64,000 nucleotides of DNA from the NCBI RefSeq assembly GCF_039540575.1, contig NZ_BAABFC010000013.1, positions 62,001 to 126,000 on the forward strand, in the 5' to 3' direction. Below the pieces are notes generated by a model. It saw nothing but the letters and a program-made list of their open reading frames with translations, searched no databases and was not told the DNA's origin. Both the position numbers and the translations under genes were made by a program. This DNA comes from Pseudaeromonas paramecii (GTDB taxonomy: Bacteria; Pseudomonadota; Gammaproteobacteria; Enterobacterales; Aeromonadaceae). Below, piece by piece: positions 1 to 8,692 of the stretch. The stretch's first letter is position 1, and each line of letters starts with the position of its first letter.

Positions 1-1493
1 TTGATCAGCTCGCTGGAGACGGTGAGATAACTGTCCAACGACTTGGGCATGGTCACAGTGCTGCTAACACTCCAACGCGCCAGCATGGTCATGTTGATGT
101 CGTAAAATGGCACCTTGGTGAGAAAGTTCTCTGCCGAGGTATCCACGGTCGCCAGCCAGTCCGCCGACATAAAATCCACAAAGATACCCCGGGCAATCAG
201 CTGTAAGGGCGTACTACCGGCGGATCGCACCAAGGCGGTGCTGGTATCCCCGCCACTGACGGCATTGGTGGCCAGCCAGGTGGGGAAGTTCGACACGCTG
301 AAGGTCGAACCTATGCCAGACGGCCAGTTCAGGGTGTCCTTCTGCCAGTCCACATAGCTCTTCACCACGTACTTGACGTAGTTCTGATAGCTCTGCTGGT
401 TGTTGCTGTCGCTCAGAAACTCAGAGCTCACCACCACCAGCTGCAGCAGATTCCAATCTGGCATCGGCTTATAGTAGCCATTGATGCGCAGCAAGCGACA
501 GGCATCCAGGTAGGGTCCACTGGTCACCGCCGTCAAGCTACTCCCAGCATACTTGTACTTGGCTGGCGAACGGTTGATGGGATTAAAGTAGTCGGCGAAG
601 TCGGTGCCGGAGCTGGTGCCGCCATCGAAGTGATCCTCACAACAGATGTCACACAGATCAGACTGTTGATTGCTGTTGGAGGTGCCGGTGGTTTTGTCCT
701 TGTAGTCGCCCTCCTGCCAGTAGAGCAGGCCATTGCTCACCGCCACCGGCTTGGCCGGCAGCTGCCGTTTGGCAGTACCGTCGATGGAGCATTCACAAGA
801 CAGGGTCAAGGAGTCCGCCAGCACCTGCTTGCTGCTCTGTTGGTCGTAAGTCACCGTCTCGAACTGCACCTGGATGCTGCCGCCGCTGTTGGATACCTTC
901 GGCAACGGCTTGGTGGTTTCCTGCTTGACCCCTTGGGCCACGTCTATGGTGATGGCCACCACGTCCGGCGCCACCCCTGGGGTGTAGGTGACCTGTGGGG
1001 ATTCGCCCGAGCCGCCAGAACCCGTCATCAGCTCCTTGTCGGTGGTTTGCTGGGGAGAAATCACCCCTGCCAGGGCCAGGCTGCGGCTTTGTCCCTCTCG
1101 ATCCGTCCAGGCCACCGAGACAATCACATCTTTGAACTCCGGCAAGGCACTGGCTGGCGTCGTCAAAAACCTGTCTGTCACATCCCACGACAGGGTGAAG
1201 GTGGTCAAGCCCAAGGTATGGCTACCTGCACTTAACTGGCCTCCGGTATTGTCGCCGATATCCTGATAGGCCAGCTGCCCAGTCGTGGTGGATAGGGTAT
1301 CGAAGACCCGCAGGTCCTCCAGCTTGCTCTGGGCTAGCAGGATGGCACTCTCGCGACTGCCAGCCTCCCCTTCCGTTTTCAGATACAGGCTCTGCAGCTT
1401 GATCAACGCCGCCGCACTGACCGCGATGACCACAAAGGCCACCATGACCTCAATGAGGCCAAATCCTGTTTGCCGGTTCGCCCTGTTCATCAT
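1..1493 (-). CDS. PilV-like type IV pilus minor pilin with long C-terminal region (3' end off the window)
   Basis: The frame is open from the ATG at 1493 to the left edge: 497 codons with no stop, so the C-terminus is missing. The N-terminus is a class III prepilin signal, with cleavage expected after Gly10 before Phe11, Glu15 at mature position +5, and a hydrophobic helix to about residue 33. This is the PilV/minor pilin form. Most PilV-like proteins are under 250 residues; this one continues with a region carrying Cys233, Cys235, Cys281, Cys284, Cys285 and Cys332, including the motif CDICCEDHFD at 281-290. An AAGAGGAAG ribosome site precedes the start, 9 bases after the PilX-like gene. It should be an initiation-complex or tip subunit of the pilus. 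The role of the extra region is unknown. Confidence 0.85.
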   Translation of the reverse strand, partial: MMNRANRQTGFGLIEVMVAFVVIAVSAAALIKLQSLYLKTEGEAGSRESAILLAQSKLEDLRVFDTLSTTTGQLAYQDIGDNTGGQLSAGSHTLGLTTFTLSWDVTDRFLTTPASALPEFKDVIVSVAWTDREGQSRSLALAGVISPQQTTDKELMTGSGGSGESPQVTYTPGVAPDVVAITIDVAQGVKQETTKPLPKVSNSGGSIQVQFETVTYDQQSSKQVLADSLTLSCECSIDGTAKRQLPAKPVAVSNGLLYWQEGDYKDKTTGTSNSNQQSDLCDICCEDHFDGGTSSGTDFADYFNPINRSPAKYKYAGSSLTAVTSGPYLDACRLLRINGYYKPMPDWNLLQLVVVSSEFLSDSNNQQSYQNYVKYVVKSYVDWQKDTLNWPSGIGSTFSVSNFPTWLATNAVSGGDTSTALVRSAGSTPLQLIARGIFVDFMSADWLATVDTSAENFLTKVPFYDINMTMLARWSVSSTVTMPKSLDSYLTVSSELI

Positions 1494-1502
1494 TGCTTCC
1501 TC

Positions 1503-2627
1503 TTAATCCCAGTCACGCCAGCTGCCGGGCACCCTGGCCACGTAGGAAAACTCTTTGCCATCTTGGATGTTTTGCAGCGTTTCTGCGTCATAGACCGCAT
1601 TGTAGGTCCCGTTGGCCGTACCCAGTTTATGGTTGGAGATGAGGGCACCGTACACAGTGGCGCCACCATTGAGCTTAACGTCGTAGGTGGTGACATCTCC
1701 GGGTACCTTGTCGTAGGTGAAGACCATGCCGTAGATTTCACTGTTGGCATTGATGGTCAGATCGCCGTTACGCACCAGGACCACCACAGGATTTTCCCGG
1801 CTGCCCATGCTGCCGCCGGAGCAATTGCCATCCACTATGTAAAAACCGGATGAGCTGGTGTTGAGAGAGGAACAACCGGTCAATGGCACGCGACCCAACT
1901 TGGCCAGCCGCTCCTCCAACTGCGCCATGCCCTCATCCGTGTCAGGCACGCCAAACACGTATTTGAGCAGGTCAGAGGGGAAATTCACCGTATCGTTATC
2001 CAGAATGTCTGCTTGCTTGTTACCAGCTGAGCTATAGGAGGCGCTGCTGCAGTTGCCATCATAGTACTCCTGCAGTCCACAGGTATTGCCTGAGCCGGTG
2101 GTGAGATCCACATTGCCATTGGTCCAGATGGACAGCGGTACCCCGCTGCCACCGCCATTGGGGTTGGCGCCCACGTTGAAGTTGCCCCCCACCGCCATGC
2201 CCGCCGCCACCGTCAATGGCGCATCTGGGGTGCCAGCCACCACATCGCTGATCACCACCTGCTGATGCAGGATGACCTGGCCTTCCCCATCCTCACTGGT
2301 GCCCACAGAGCGGAGGCTCAACAAGGGCAGCTGACCTGTGCCCACCGGGATCTGCTGATCGGCGCCAAAGGTAACGGAATAGAAGGTGCCACTGTTGCGG
2401 GTTAGCGGGCCGCGAAAGGTCAGATCCGCCCCGACTCGCGCCATGGCCTCATCCAGGCCGGCCTGGGCGGAGGCCATGGCGGCACGATAGCGCATCTCGT
2501 TGGCGGCCACTCGCTGCTCACCCATCAGGATCTTGCCAGTCATCAGACTCAATGAGGTGACAAGTATCACCACGATCAGGGTAATGGTCAGGGTGGTAAA
2601 GCCAGCGGCCGGTTTAGAACTGATCAT
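1503..2627 (-). CDS. PilX-like type IV pilus minor pilin
   Basis: A 374-residue protein with a prepilin leader (cleavage after Gly9, mature start Phe10) and one hydrophobic N-terminal helix, followed by PilX_N-type sequence (arginine/glutamate-rich stretch around residues 32-60) and a long Gly/Ser/Asn-rich secreted part with cysteine pairs. Mature position +5 is Thr, not the usual Glu, as in several PilX/GspK-type subunits that cap pilins. GAGG lies 7 bases before the ATG. The gene overlaps the end of the PilW-like gene by 14 bases, so the two are probably translationally coupled. Likely a minor pilin of the priming complex for pilus assembly. Confidence 0.82.
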   Translation of the reverse strand: MISSKPAAGFTTLTITLIVVILVTSLSLMTGKILMGEQRVAANEMRYRAAMASAQAGLDEAMARVGADLTFRGPLTRNSGTFYSVTFGADQQIPVGTGQLPLLSLRSVGTSEDGEGQVILHQQVVISDVVAGTPDAPLTVAAGMAVGGNFNVGANPNGGGSGVPLSIWTNGNVDLTTGSGNTCGLQEYYDGNCSSASYSSAGNKQADILDNDTVNFPSDLLKYVFGVPDTDEGMAQLEERLAKLGRVPLTGCSSLNTSSSGFYIVDGNCSGGSMGSRENPVVVLVRNGDLTINANSEIYGMVFTYDKVPGDVTTYDVKLNGGATVYGALISNHKLGTANGTYNAVYDAETLQNIQDGKEFSYVARVPGSWRDWD

Positions 2628-3339
2628 TGCGCAACCTCACTCGACGCTGAAGTTCCAGCTGTAACTGACTGTTCTGCTTATGTTGCCCCGTGATGGTCAG
2701 CACTAACGTGCGCTGCCCGGTATCGGTGGCACCACTGGCCGGATCCAGCAAGAACGTCAGGCCGGTGATCTGGGTGGAACTCTCACCGCCGGCCAGGGCA
2801 CTCCAACCGGTCGCGGTACAGCTCTGCTGCGCCGCATTATCCCAGTTATGGAACTCCACCTCCTGCTGGCTCTGGTTAAAACGGTAACCCATGATCTCGT
2901 CGGTACCGGCAATGGCACCATTCTCATTGGCATCGTAGGAGAGCAGCACACAATCGAACAGGGGAGCGGCGACCGACAAGCGCTGCAGATCCCGCGGCGT
3001 GGTGGTCATGGCCGCGCTGGCATCCAAGGTAAAGGCGCTAAACATGGCACTGCGATCCAGGCTGGTCACCACATTGCCACTGGCATCAATGGGCTGGCCA
3101 CTGGTGTTACGGGCCAAGATTTGAGCCGCATCCGCCTTAAAGCCGGCCCGCTGGATATCCCGCGCCACTATGTTGAGAGTGGCCTGCAGATCCTGGTTGA
3201 GCATGGAGAGCTGTACCGAGGTGGAGTTGGCCCGGATCACGGCGGCATACAGGGCGGTGACGGCCGCCGCCACCAAGAGCCCGGCCACCAGAGCCACCAG
3301 CATCTCCACCAAGGAGAAGCCCTTGTTGCTTACGAACAT
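2614..3339 (-). CDS. PilW-like type IV pilus minor pilin
   Basis: A 241-residue prepilin-like protein. The leader is short (MFVSNKG), cleavage is expected before Phe8, and Glu12 sits at mature +5. A hydrophobic helix runs to about residue 31. The stretch after it, with a conserved-looking IARDIQRAGF motif, is typical of PilW/PilJ-type subunits. It overlaps the FimT-like gene upstream by 10 bases and the PilX-like gene downstream by 14, so the set is one tightly packed operon. Expected role: minor pilin needed for assembly of the type IV pilus in the inner membrane. Confidence 0.85.
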   Translation of the reverse strand: MFVSNKGFSLVEMLVALVAGLLVAAAVTALYAAVIRANSTSVQLSMLNQDLQATLNIVARDIQRAGFKADAAQILARNTSGQPIDASGNVVTSLDRSAMFSAFTLDASAAMTTTPRDLQRLSVAAPLFDCVLLSYDANENGAIAGTDEIMGYRFNQSQQEVEFHNWDNAAQQSCTATGWSALAGGESSTQITGLTFLLDPASGATDTGQRTLVLTITGQHKQNSQLQLELQRRVRLRNDQF

Positions 3340-3863
3340 GTATCCACCCCCGTCAAATGGGTACCTGTCGGGGCGCAGAGATAGGCCCGCCCCAGTTTGT
3401 TTGTGGTGACCTTGATCTCCTTACTGCCCAGCGATAGGAGAATAGACCCATCCAGCATGGAACCGCGCAGCGAGCCCATGCGCAGCTCATCACTGGGGTA
3501 GCCAATGTTTTTTATCTGCACCTTGGGATAGCTGGCCGCATCGCCCCCTCGGGTCTGGCCATCGCCATCGATGTCGCAGGTGGCCGTGCAACTATCACAG
3601 GTACTGGCATCCAGATCTGTGATGCGATAACACCAGTTGCTGCCACCAAAGAACAGCAACTTGACGTTTTCATTGTTGCGCTTGGTGGATTCGGAGCGGG
3701 CGAGCAGAATGTCGCCATAGAGGGCGCGACCAGCGGATGAGAGGGTATTGTCCTCACGGAACTGGATATAGCTGGGGATGCCGACGGTCAGCAAAATGGC
3801 CAACACCATGATGGCCACCATCAACTCCAGCAAGCTAAACCCCCGCCACCGCATGTAAAACAT
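3330..3863 (-). CDS. FimT/FimU (GspH-like) minor pilin
   Basis: A 177-residue prepilin-like protein. After MFYMRWRG comes FSLLELMVAIMVLAILL, giving a cleavage site before Phe9 and Glu13 at mature +5. The sequence beyond the helix (GRALYGDILLARSESTKRN) has the GspH/FimT pattern. Cysteines in the middle (residues 75-95) could form disulfides in the periplasm. AAGGAG stands 6 bases upstream of the ATG at 3863, which selects this start over the ATG three codons later. It is the first gene of the minor-pilin operon and is divergent from the PilE-like gene, with 91 bases between them. Confidence 0.85.
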   Translation of the reverse strand: MFYMRWRGFSLLELMVAIMVLAILLTVGIPSYIQFREDNTLSSAGRALYGDILLARSESTKRNNENVKLLFFGGSNWCYRITDLDASTCDSCTATCDIDGDGQTRGGDAASYPKVQIKNIGYPSDELRMGSLRGSMLDGSILLSLGSKEIKVTTNKLGRAYLCAPTGTHLTGVDTCS

Positions 3864-3954
3864 GAACGCTCCTTGGCAAAAAAATATTACAAAACAGATC
3901 CATTCTGTTTAGTTTAGCCTTATAACATGAGCACCAGTAAATTAGGATTCGGTT

Positions 3955-4335
3955 ATGCAGATTTACTCGAAAGGCGTCACGTTGTTAGAAGTGATGATCG
4001 TCATCGTCGTCGTCGCCATCCTGGCAGCCATTGCCTATCCCAGTTACATCAACTACCTGACCAAGTCTCGTCGCGCCGAGGCGGTTCGCGGTCTGCTGAG
4101 TGCCCAACTCAAGCAGGAGGAGTGGCGGGTCAGTCACGCCAGCTACAGTAACAGCATCACCGATTTGGGCAATCCGACCAGTGACTACTACACCTTCAGT
4201 GTGTCGGCTTCCGGCAGCACCTATCTGCTCAAGGCCGTGCCCAAGAGCGGCACCCCCCAGGCCAACGATTCTACATGTAGCTCCATCACCCTCAATCAAC
4301 AGGATCAGCGGCTACCAGCCACTTGCTGGGAATGA
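3955..4335 (+). CDS. pilE: PilE-like type IV pilin
   Basis: A 126-residue pilin with leader MQIYSKG, cleavage before Val8, Glu12 at mature +5 and a long hydrophobic helix. The mature protein starts with Val rather than the common Phe or Met. Two C-terminal cysteines (in STCSS and ATCWE) frame the disulfide loop usual in type IVa pilins. The sequence resembles PilE subunits that sit beside FimT/PilVWX clusters, which act as minor subunits or components of thin pili, while the likely major pilin is pilA at 52498. A ribosome site (AGGA) precedes the start. The gene ends in a strong bidirectional terminator. Confidence 0.85.
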   Translation: MQIYSKGVTLLEVMIVIVVVAILAAIAYPSYINYLTKSRRAEAVRGLLSAQLKQEEWRVSHASYSNSITDLGNPTSDYYTFSVSASGSTYLLKAVPKSGTPQANDSTCSSITLNQQDQRLPATCWE

Positions 4336-4350
4336 CTCGGCATCCTCACC

Positions 4351-4387
4351 AAACAATCAGGCCCCGCGATGCGGGGCCTGATTGTTT
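4351..4387. terminator. bidirectional rho-independent terminator between pilE and ispH
   Basis: A perfect 17-base inverted repeat with a 3-base loop (GAT). The core is GGCCCCGC/GCGGGGCC, flanked by A-rich and T-rich arms. It lies between the convergent pilE and ispH and can end transcription from both. Confidence 0.92.
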
Positions 4388-4404
4388 ATGGCGTTTGCTC
4401 GAAC

Positions 4405-5343
4405 TTAGGCTTCGAGACGCAGCTCCAGCGGTACCTCGAAGACCATGTCCTCTGCCGGCCCCTGGTATTCACTCACCGTCTCGGCACCCAATTCCTGCAA
4501 GCGGGACACCACGGCCTGCACCAGCACCTCGGGCGCCGACGCCCCGGCGGTAACCCCCACAATCTTTACCCCCGCCAGCCAATTTGCCTCAACCTGGGCC
4601 GCATCATCGATCAGGTAGGCCTTGGCCCCCATCCGCTCGGCCAGCTCCCGCAGGCGGTTGGAGTTGGAGGAGTTGCGTGACCCCACCACCAGCACCAGCT
4701 CAGCCTCGGTGGCCAGGGCCCGCACCGCATCCTGACGGTTCTGGGTGGCATAGCAGATGTCGTCCTTGCGCGGCCCCTGGATCTTGGGGAACTTCTGCTG
4801 CAGGGCGTCGATCACCTCTCGGGTTTCATCCACGCTCAGGGTGGTCTGGGTGACAAACTGCACCCGCGCAGGATCCTGGATCGCCAGATCGCCCACCTGC
4901 TGAGCATCCTCCACCAGGTACATGCCGGCCGCGGTATTCTCATACTGGCCCAGGGTGCCCTCAACTTCCGGGTGTCCCTGGTGGCCAATCATGATCACCT
5001 CATCGCCCTTACGGCTGGCACGGTGCACCTCCATGTGCACCTTGGTCACCAAGGGACAGGTGGCATCAAATACCTTGAGACCGCGTCGCTTGGCTTCATC
5101 CCGCACCGCCTTGGACACACCATGGGCTGAGAAGATGACGATCTGGTCGTCCGGCACCTCGTCCAACTCTTCGACAAACACGGCGCCTGCTTGCTTCAGG
5201 GTCTCAACCACGTACTTGTTGTGCACCACCTCATGGCGCACGTAGATGGGGGCTCCAAACTTGGCCAGGGCGTTTTCCACTATGCTGATAGCGCGATCCA
5301 CGCCGGCACAGAAGCCTCTGGGGTTGGCCAGTATCACTCTCAT
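4405..5343 (-). CDS. ispH: 4-hydroxy-3-methylbut-2-enyl diphosphate reductase
   Basis: The 312-residue [4Fe-4S] enzyme of the last step of the MEP isoprenoid pathway, making IPP and DMAPP from HMBPP. The three cluster cysteines are visible in RGFCAGVDRA, FDATCPLVTK and DDICYATQNR. The open frame extends 100 codons further upstream, but that part is a shadow of lspA. The real start is the ATG at 5343, giving MRVILANPRGF and a length close to the E. coli enzyme (316). The ATG overlaps the lspA stop as ATGA. In E. coli the FKBP-type isomerase fkpB lies between lspA and ispH; it is absent here. Confidence 0.97.
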   Translation of the reverse strand: MRVILANPRGFCAGVDRAISIVENALAKFGAPIYVRHEVVHNKYVVETLKQAGAVFVEELDEVPDDQIVIFSAHGVSKAVRDEAKRRGLKVFDATCPLVTKVHMEVHRASRKGDEVIMIGHQGHPEVEGTLGQYENTAAGMYLVEDAQQVGDLAIQDPARVQFVTQTTLSVDETREVIDALQQKFPKIQGPRKDDICYATQNRQDAVRALATEAELVLVVGSRNSSNSNRLRELAERMGAKAYLIDDAAQVEANWLAGVKIVGVTAGASAPEVLVQAVVSRLQELGAETVSEYQGPAEDMVFEVPLELRLEA

Positions 5344-5852
5344 GATGGCTTGTCTCCCGCCTGTTGCGGGCGACGAAACAGCAGCCCCTCCAGCACTATC
5401 ATGACGGCACCGACACAGATGGCACTGTCCGCCAGATTGAAGGCCGGGTAGTGCCACTGCCCCACATGAAAGTCGATGAAGTCCACCACGTGGCCATAGG
5501 CCAGCCGGTCGATCAGGTTGCCCAGGGCCCCGCCGATGATGAGGCAATAGGCGATGGGCGACCAGCGGGCGGCCGCCGGCAGTTTGCGCAACCAGACCAG
5601 CAGGGCACCACTCACCCCCAGGGCAAACAGGGTGAAGAACCAACGCTGCCAGCCCGCCTGATCCGCCAGGAAGCTAAAGGCGGCGCCCTTGTTGTAGACG
5701 TGCACCAGGTTGATGTAGGGCACCAGCGGCTGCCCTGGATAGCCAAAGGGCAACCACTGCAGCACCGCCAGCTTGCTCAACTGATCCAGCAGTATGACCA
5801 GGGCGGCCAGCCACAGCCAGCGCAGCCCGGTTTGTTTGAATAGGCTCATCAT
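5340..5852 (-). CDS. lspA: lipoprotein signal peptidase II
   Basis: A 170-residue inner-membrane aspartyl protease that cleaves prolipoproteins after lipidation by Lgt (15285). Four hydrophobic segments are visible. The catalytic aspartates are in GNLIDR (Asp115) and NLADSAI (Asp142), and the conserved NKGAAFS segment is present. Two adjacent ATGs are possible. The first overlaps the ileS stop as TGATG, so translation is probably coupled to ileS. It is followed by an ATGA overlap with ispH. Confidence 0.97.
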   Translation of the reverse strand: MMSLFKQTGLRWLWLAALVILLDQLSKLAVLQWLPFGYPGQPLVPYINLVHVYNKGAAFSFLADQAGWQRWFFTLFALGVSGALLVWLRKLPAAARWSPIAYCLIIGGALGNLIDRLAYGHVVDFIDFHVGQWHYPAFNLADSAICVGAVMIVLEGLLFRRPQQAGDKPS

Positions 5853-8677
5853 CAGGCGTACTTGCGCACCTCACCCTCACCGGCCACGTTGCTGACGCAA
5901 CGGCCGCAGATCCCCTCATGGCCAGCATGGCTGCCCACATCGGCCACATGCTGCCAGCAGCGCTCGCATTTGGCGGCAGAGGAGGCCTCCACCAGCACGG
6001 ACAAGCCGGCCAGCTCGGTGGCCATGGCCTCGGCCGGCGCGGCCTCGCGACTGACCTGTGCCTGGGAGGTCAAGAGCACGAAGCGCAGCTCCTCGTCCAG
6101 GGCGGCCAGCTTGTCGGCCAGCTCGGCAGAGGCAAACAGGGTGACTTCCGCCTGCAGCGAACCACCGATGCGCTTGTCGTTGCGCGCGGCCTCCAGGGCT
6201 TTGTTCACCTCGGCTCGTACCTCCAGCAGCTGGGCCCAGAAGGCATCATCCATGGACTCGCCGGCAGCCAGGCCGAACAGGCCGTCATACCACTCCTGGG
6301 TGAAGACGAACTTGTCCCGCTCGCCAGGCAGCAGGGCCCAGATCTCATCGGCGGTGAAGCTCATGATGGGCGCCATCCAGCGCACCATGGCCTCGACTAT
6401 GTGGAACAGGGCGGTCTGGCAGGAACGACGGGCCAGGCTGTCCGCCTTGGCGGTGTACTGACGATCCTTGATGATATCCAGGTAGAAGGAGCCCATCTCC
6501 ACCGAGCAGAACTGCATCAGCTTCTGGGTCACCTGGTGAAAGTTGTACTCATCATAGGCCTGGGCGATCTCGTCCTGTACCGCCTTGGCGCGGCCCACGG
6601 CCCAGCGATCCAGCACCACCATCTGCTCCGGCTGCACCATGTCGGTGGCCGGATTGAAGCCGTTGAGGTTGGCCAGCAGGAAGCGGGCGGTGTTACGGAT
6701 GCGACGGTAGGCATCGGCGGCGCGCTTCAGGATCTCGTCGGAAACCGTCATCTCGCCGCTGTAGTCGGTGGAGGCCACCCACAGGCGCAGAATGTCGGCG
6801 CCCAGCTTGTTCATCACCTCTTGCGGGCTCACCACGTTGCCGATGGACTTGGACATCTTGCGGCCCTGGCCATCCACGGTGAAGCCGTGGGTCAACACCT
6901 GGCGGTAGGGGGCGTGATCCTTCATGGCAACGCCGATCATCAGGGAGGACATGAACCAGCCGCGGTGCTGGTCGGAACCTTCCAGATACATGTCCGCCGG
7001 TTGACCGTTGAACTCGGGACGCACATCCACCACGGAGGCGTGGGTGGAGCCGGAGTCGAACCAGACATCCAGGGTGTCCGGCACCTTGTCGTACTGAGCC
7101 GCGTCCTCACCCAGCAGCTCCGCCGGATCCAGATCCCACCAGGCCTGGATGCCCTTGGCTTCCACCCGCTGGGCCACGGCTTCCATCAGCTCGGCCGAGC
7201 GCGGGTGCAGCTGCTGGGTCTCCTTGTGCACGAACAGGGCGATGGGCACGCCCCAGGTGCGTTGCCGGGAGATACACCAGTCGGGCCGGTTCGCCACCAT
7301 GGCCTCGATGCGGTTCTGGCCCCAGTCCGGGATCCACTGCACGCCCTTGATCTCGCCCAGCGCCTTCTGGCGCAGACCGGCCTGCTCCATGCTGATGAAC
7401 CACTGCGGCGTGGCACGGAAGATGATCGGTGTCTTGTGACGCCAGCAGTGCGGGTAGGAGTGACGGATGGCCTCGTGATGCAGCAGGGCGCCGGTCTCTT
7501 GCAGCACCTCCACCACGGCGGCGTTGGCCTTGAACACGTGCTGGCCGGCAAATCGCGGGGTATCTGACAGATAGACACCATTGCCGCCCACCGGATTGGC
7601 CACTTCCAGGCCGTATTTTTGGCCTACCACAAAGTCTTCCTGACCGTGGCCTGGGGCGGTATGCACGGCGCCGGTACCGGAATCCGTGGTGACATGCTCC
7701 CCCAGCACCACGGGCACATCGAAATCATAGAAGGGATGAGCGAAGCGCAGCAGCTCCAGATCGACACCCTTGCAGTAGCCCAGGTTGTGATACTGGTTGA
7801 TGCCGGCTCGGTCCATCACATCCTTCACCAGGGCCTCGGCCAGGATCAGCCGCTCGGGCTGGTCGCCGTCCACCTGCACCAGGGCATAATCCAGCTCGGC
7901 ATGCAGGGCCACGGCGCGGTTGGCCGGCAGGGTCCAGGGGGTGGTAGTCCAGATCACCACGGAGACAGGGCCATGACCCAGATGTCCGTCGGCACAGTCG
8001 AAACGACCGACGACCGTCTCCTCATCCACCGCCTTGAAGCGCACGTCGATGGCCGGCGAGGTCTTGTCCTGATATTCAACTTCAGCCTCCGCCAGGGCGG
8101 AACCACAGTCGGTACACCAATGAACCGGCTTGGAGCCCTTATGCAGGTGCCCCTTGTCGATGATCTTGCCCAGGGCCCGGATGATGTTGGCCTCGGTATT
8201 AAAATCCATGGTCAGGTAGGGCCGTTCGCAGTCACCCAGTACCCCCAGGCGCACGAAGTCGGCCTTCTGGGATTCAATCTGGGTCTTGGCGTACTTGCGA
8301 CACTCCTCGCGGAACTGGGCCGCGGAGACCTTCTCCCCCGGCTTGCCCACCATGCCTTCCACCTTCAGCTCGATGGGCAGACCATGGCAATCCCAACCGG
8401 GTACATAGGGGGCATCGTAACCCGCCATGCCCTTGGACTTGACGATGATGTCCTTGAGGATCTTGTTGACCGCGTGACCGATGTGAATGCTGCCGTTGGC
8501 GTAGGGGGGGCCATCATGCAGGATAAAAGACTTCTTGCCCCGCTTGGCCTGGCGAATGGCACCGTACAGATCTTGGTCGTACCAGGCCTTCAGCATGCCC
8601 GGCTCACGTTTGGCCAGGTCGCCGCGCATCGGAAAGGAGGTTTCCGGCAGGTTCAGGGTGTGTTTGTAGTCGCTCAT
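5852..8677 (-). CDS. ileS: isoleucyl-tRNA synthetase
   Basis: A 941-residue class I aminoacyl-tRNA synthetase charging tRNA-Ile, full length against E. coli (938). HIGH-type motif in SIHIGHAVNK, KMSKS in GRKMSKSIGNVV, the WTTTPWTLPANRA editing-domain segment, and a C-terminal zinc module CERCWQ...CGRCVSN that marks the eubacterial-type enzyme. It lies 15 bases after ribF and overlaps lspA, reproducing the conserved ribF-ileS-lspA-ispH transcription unit. Confidence 0.98.
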   Translation of the reverse strand: MSDYKHTLNLPETSFPMRGDLAKREPGMLKAWYDQDLYGAIRQAKRGKKSFILHDGPPYANGSIHIGHAVNKILKDIIVKSKGMAGYDAPYVPGWDCHGLPIELKVEGMVGKPGEKVSAAQFREECRKYAKTQIESQKADFVRLGVLGDCERPYLTMDFNTEANIIRALGKIIDKGHLHKGSKPVHWCTDCGSALAEAEVEYQDKTSPAIDVRFKAVDEETVVGRFDCADGHLGHGPVSVVIWTTTPWTLPANRAVALHAELDYALVQVDGDQPERLILAEALVKDVMDRAGINQYHNLGYCKGVDLELLRFAHPFYDFDVPVVLGEHVTTDSGTGAVHTAPGHGQEDFVVGQKYGLEVANPVGGNGVYLSDTPRFAGQHVFKANAAVVEVLQETGALLHHEAIRHSYPHCWRHKTPIIFRATPQWFISMEQAGLRQKALGEIKGVQWIPDWGQNRIEAMVANRPDWCISRQRTWGVPIALFVHKETQQLHPRSAELMEAVAQRVEAKGIQAWWDLDPAELLGEDAAQYDKVPDTLDVWFDSGSTHASVVDVRPEFNGQPADMYLEGSDQHRGWFMSSLMIGVAMKDHAPYRQVLTHGFTVDGQGRKMSKSIGNVVSPQEVMNKLGADILRLWVASTDYSGEMTVSDEILKRAADAYRRIRNTARFLLANLNGFNPATDMVQPEQMVVLDRWAVGRAKAVQDEIAQAYDEYNFHQVTQKLMQFCSVEMGSFYLDIIKDRQYTAKADSLARRSCQTALFHIVEAMVRWMAPIMSFTADEIWALLPGERDKFVFTQEWYDGLFGLAAGESMDDAFWAQLLEVRAEVNKALEAARNDKRIGGSLQAEVTLFASAELADKLAALDEELRFVLLTSQAQVSREAAPAEAMATELAGLSVLVEASSAAKCERCWQHVADVGSHAGHEGICGRCVSNVAGEGEVRKYA

Positions 8678-8692
8678 CGGTCCTTGGTTCCG

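Noticed and set aside
5344..5643. N-terminal extension of ispH by 100 codons
   Set aside because: It lies wholly inside lspA in another frame; the family start MRVILANPRGF is at 5343.
5918..7567. 549-codon plus-strand frame opposite ileS (and similar long frames opposite acnB, secA, lpd, aceE and others)
   Set aside because: Shadow of the antisense housekeeping gene, with His/Gly/Gln-rich, low-complexity translation.
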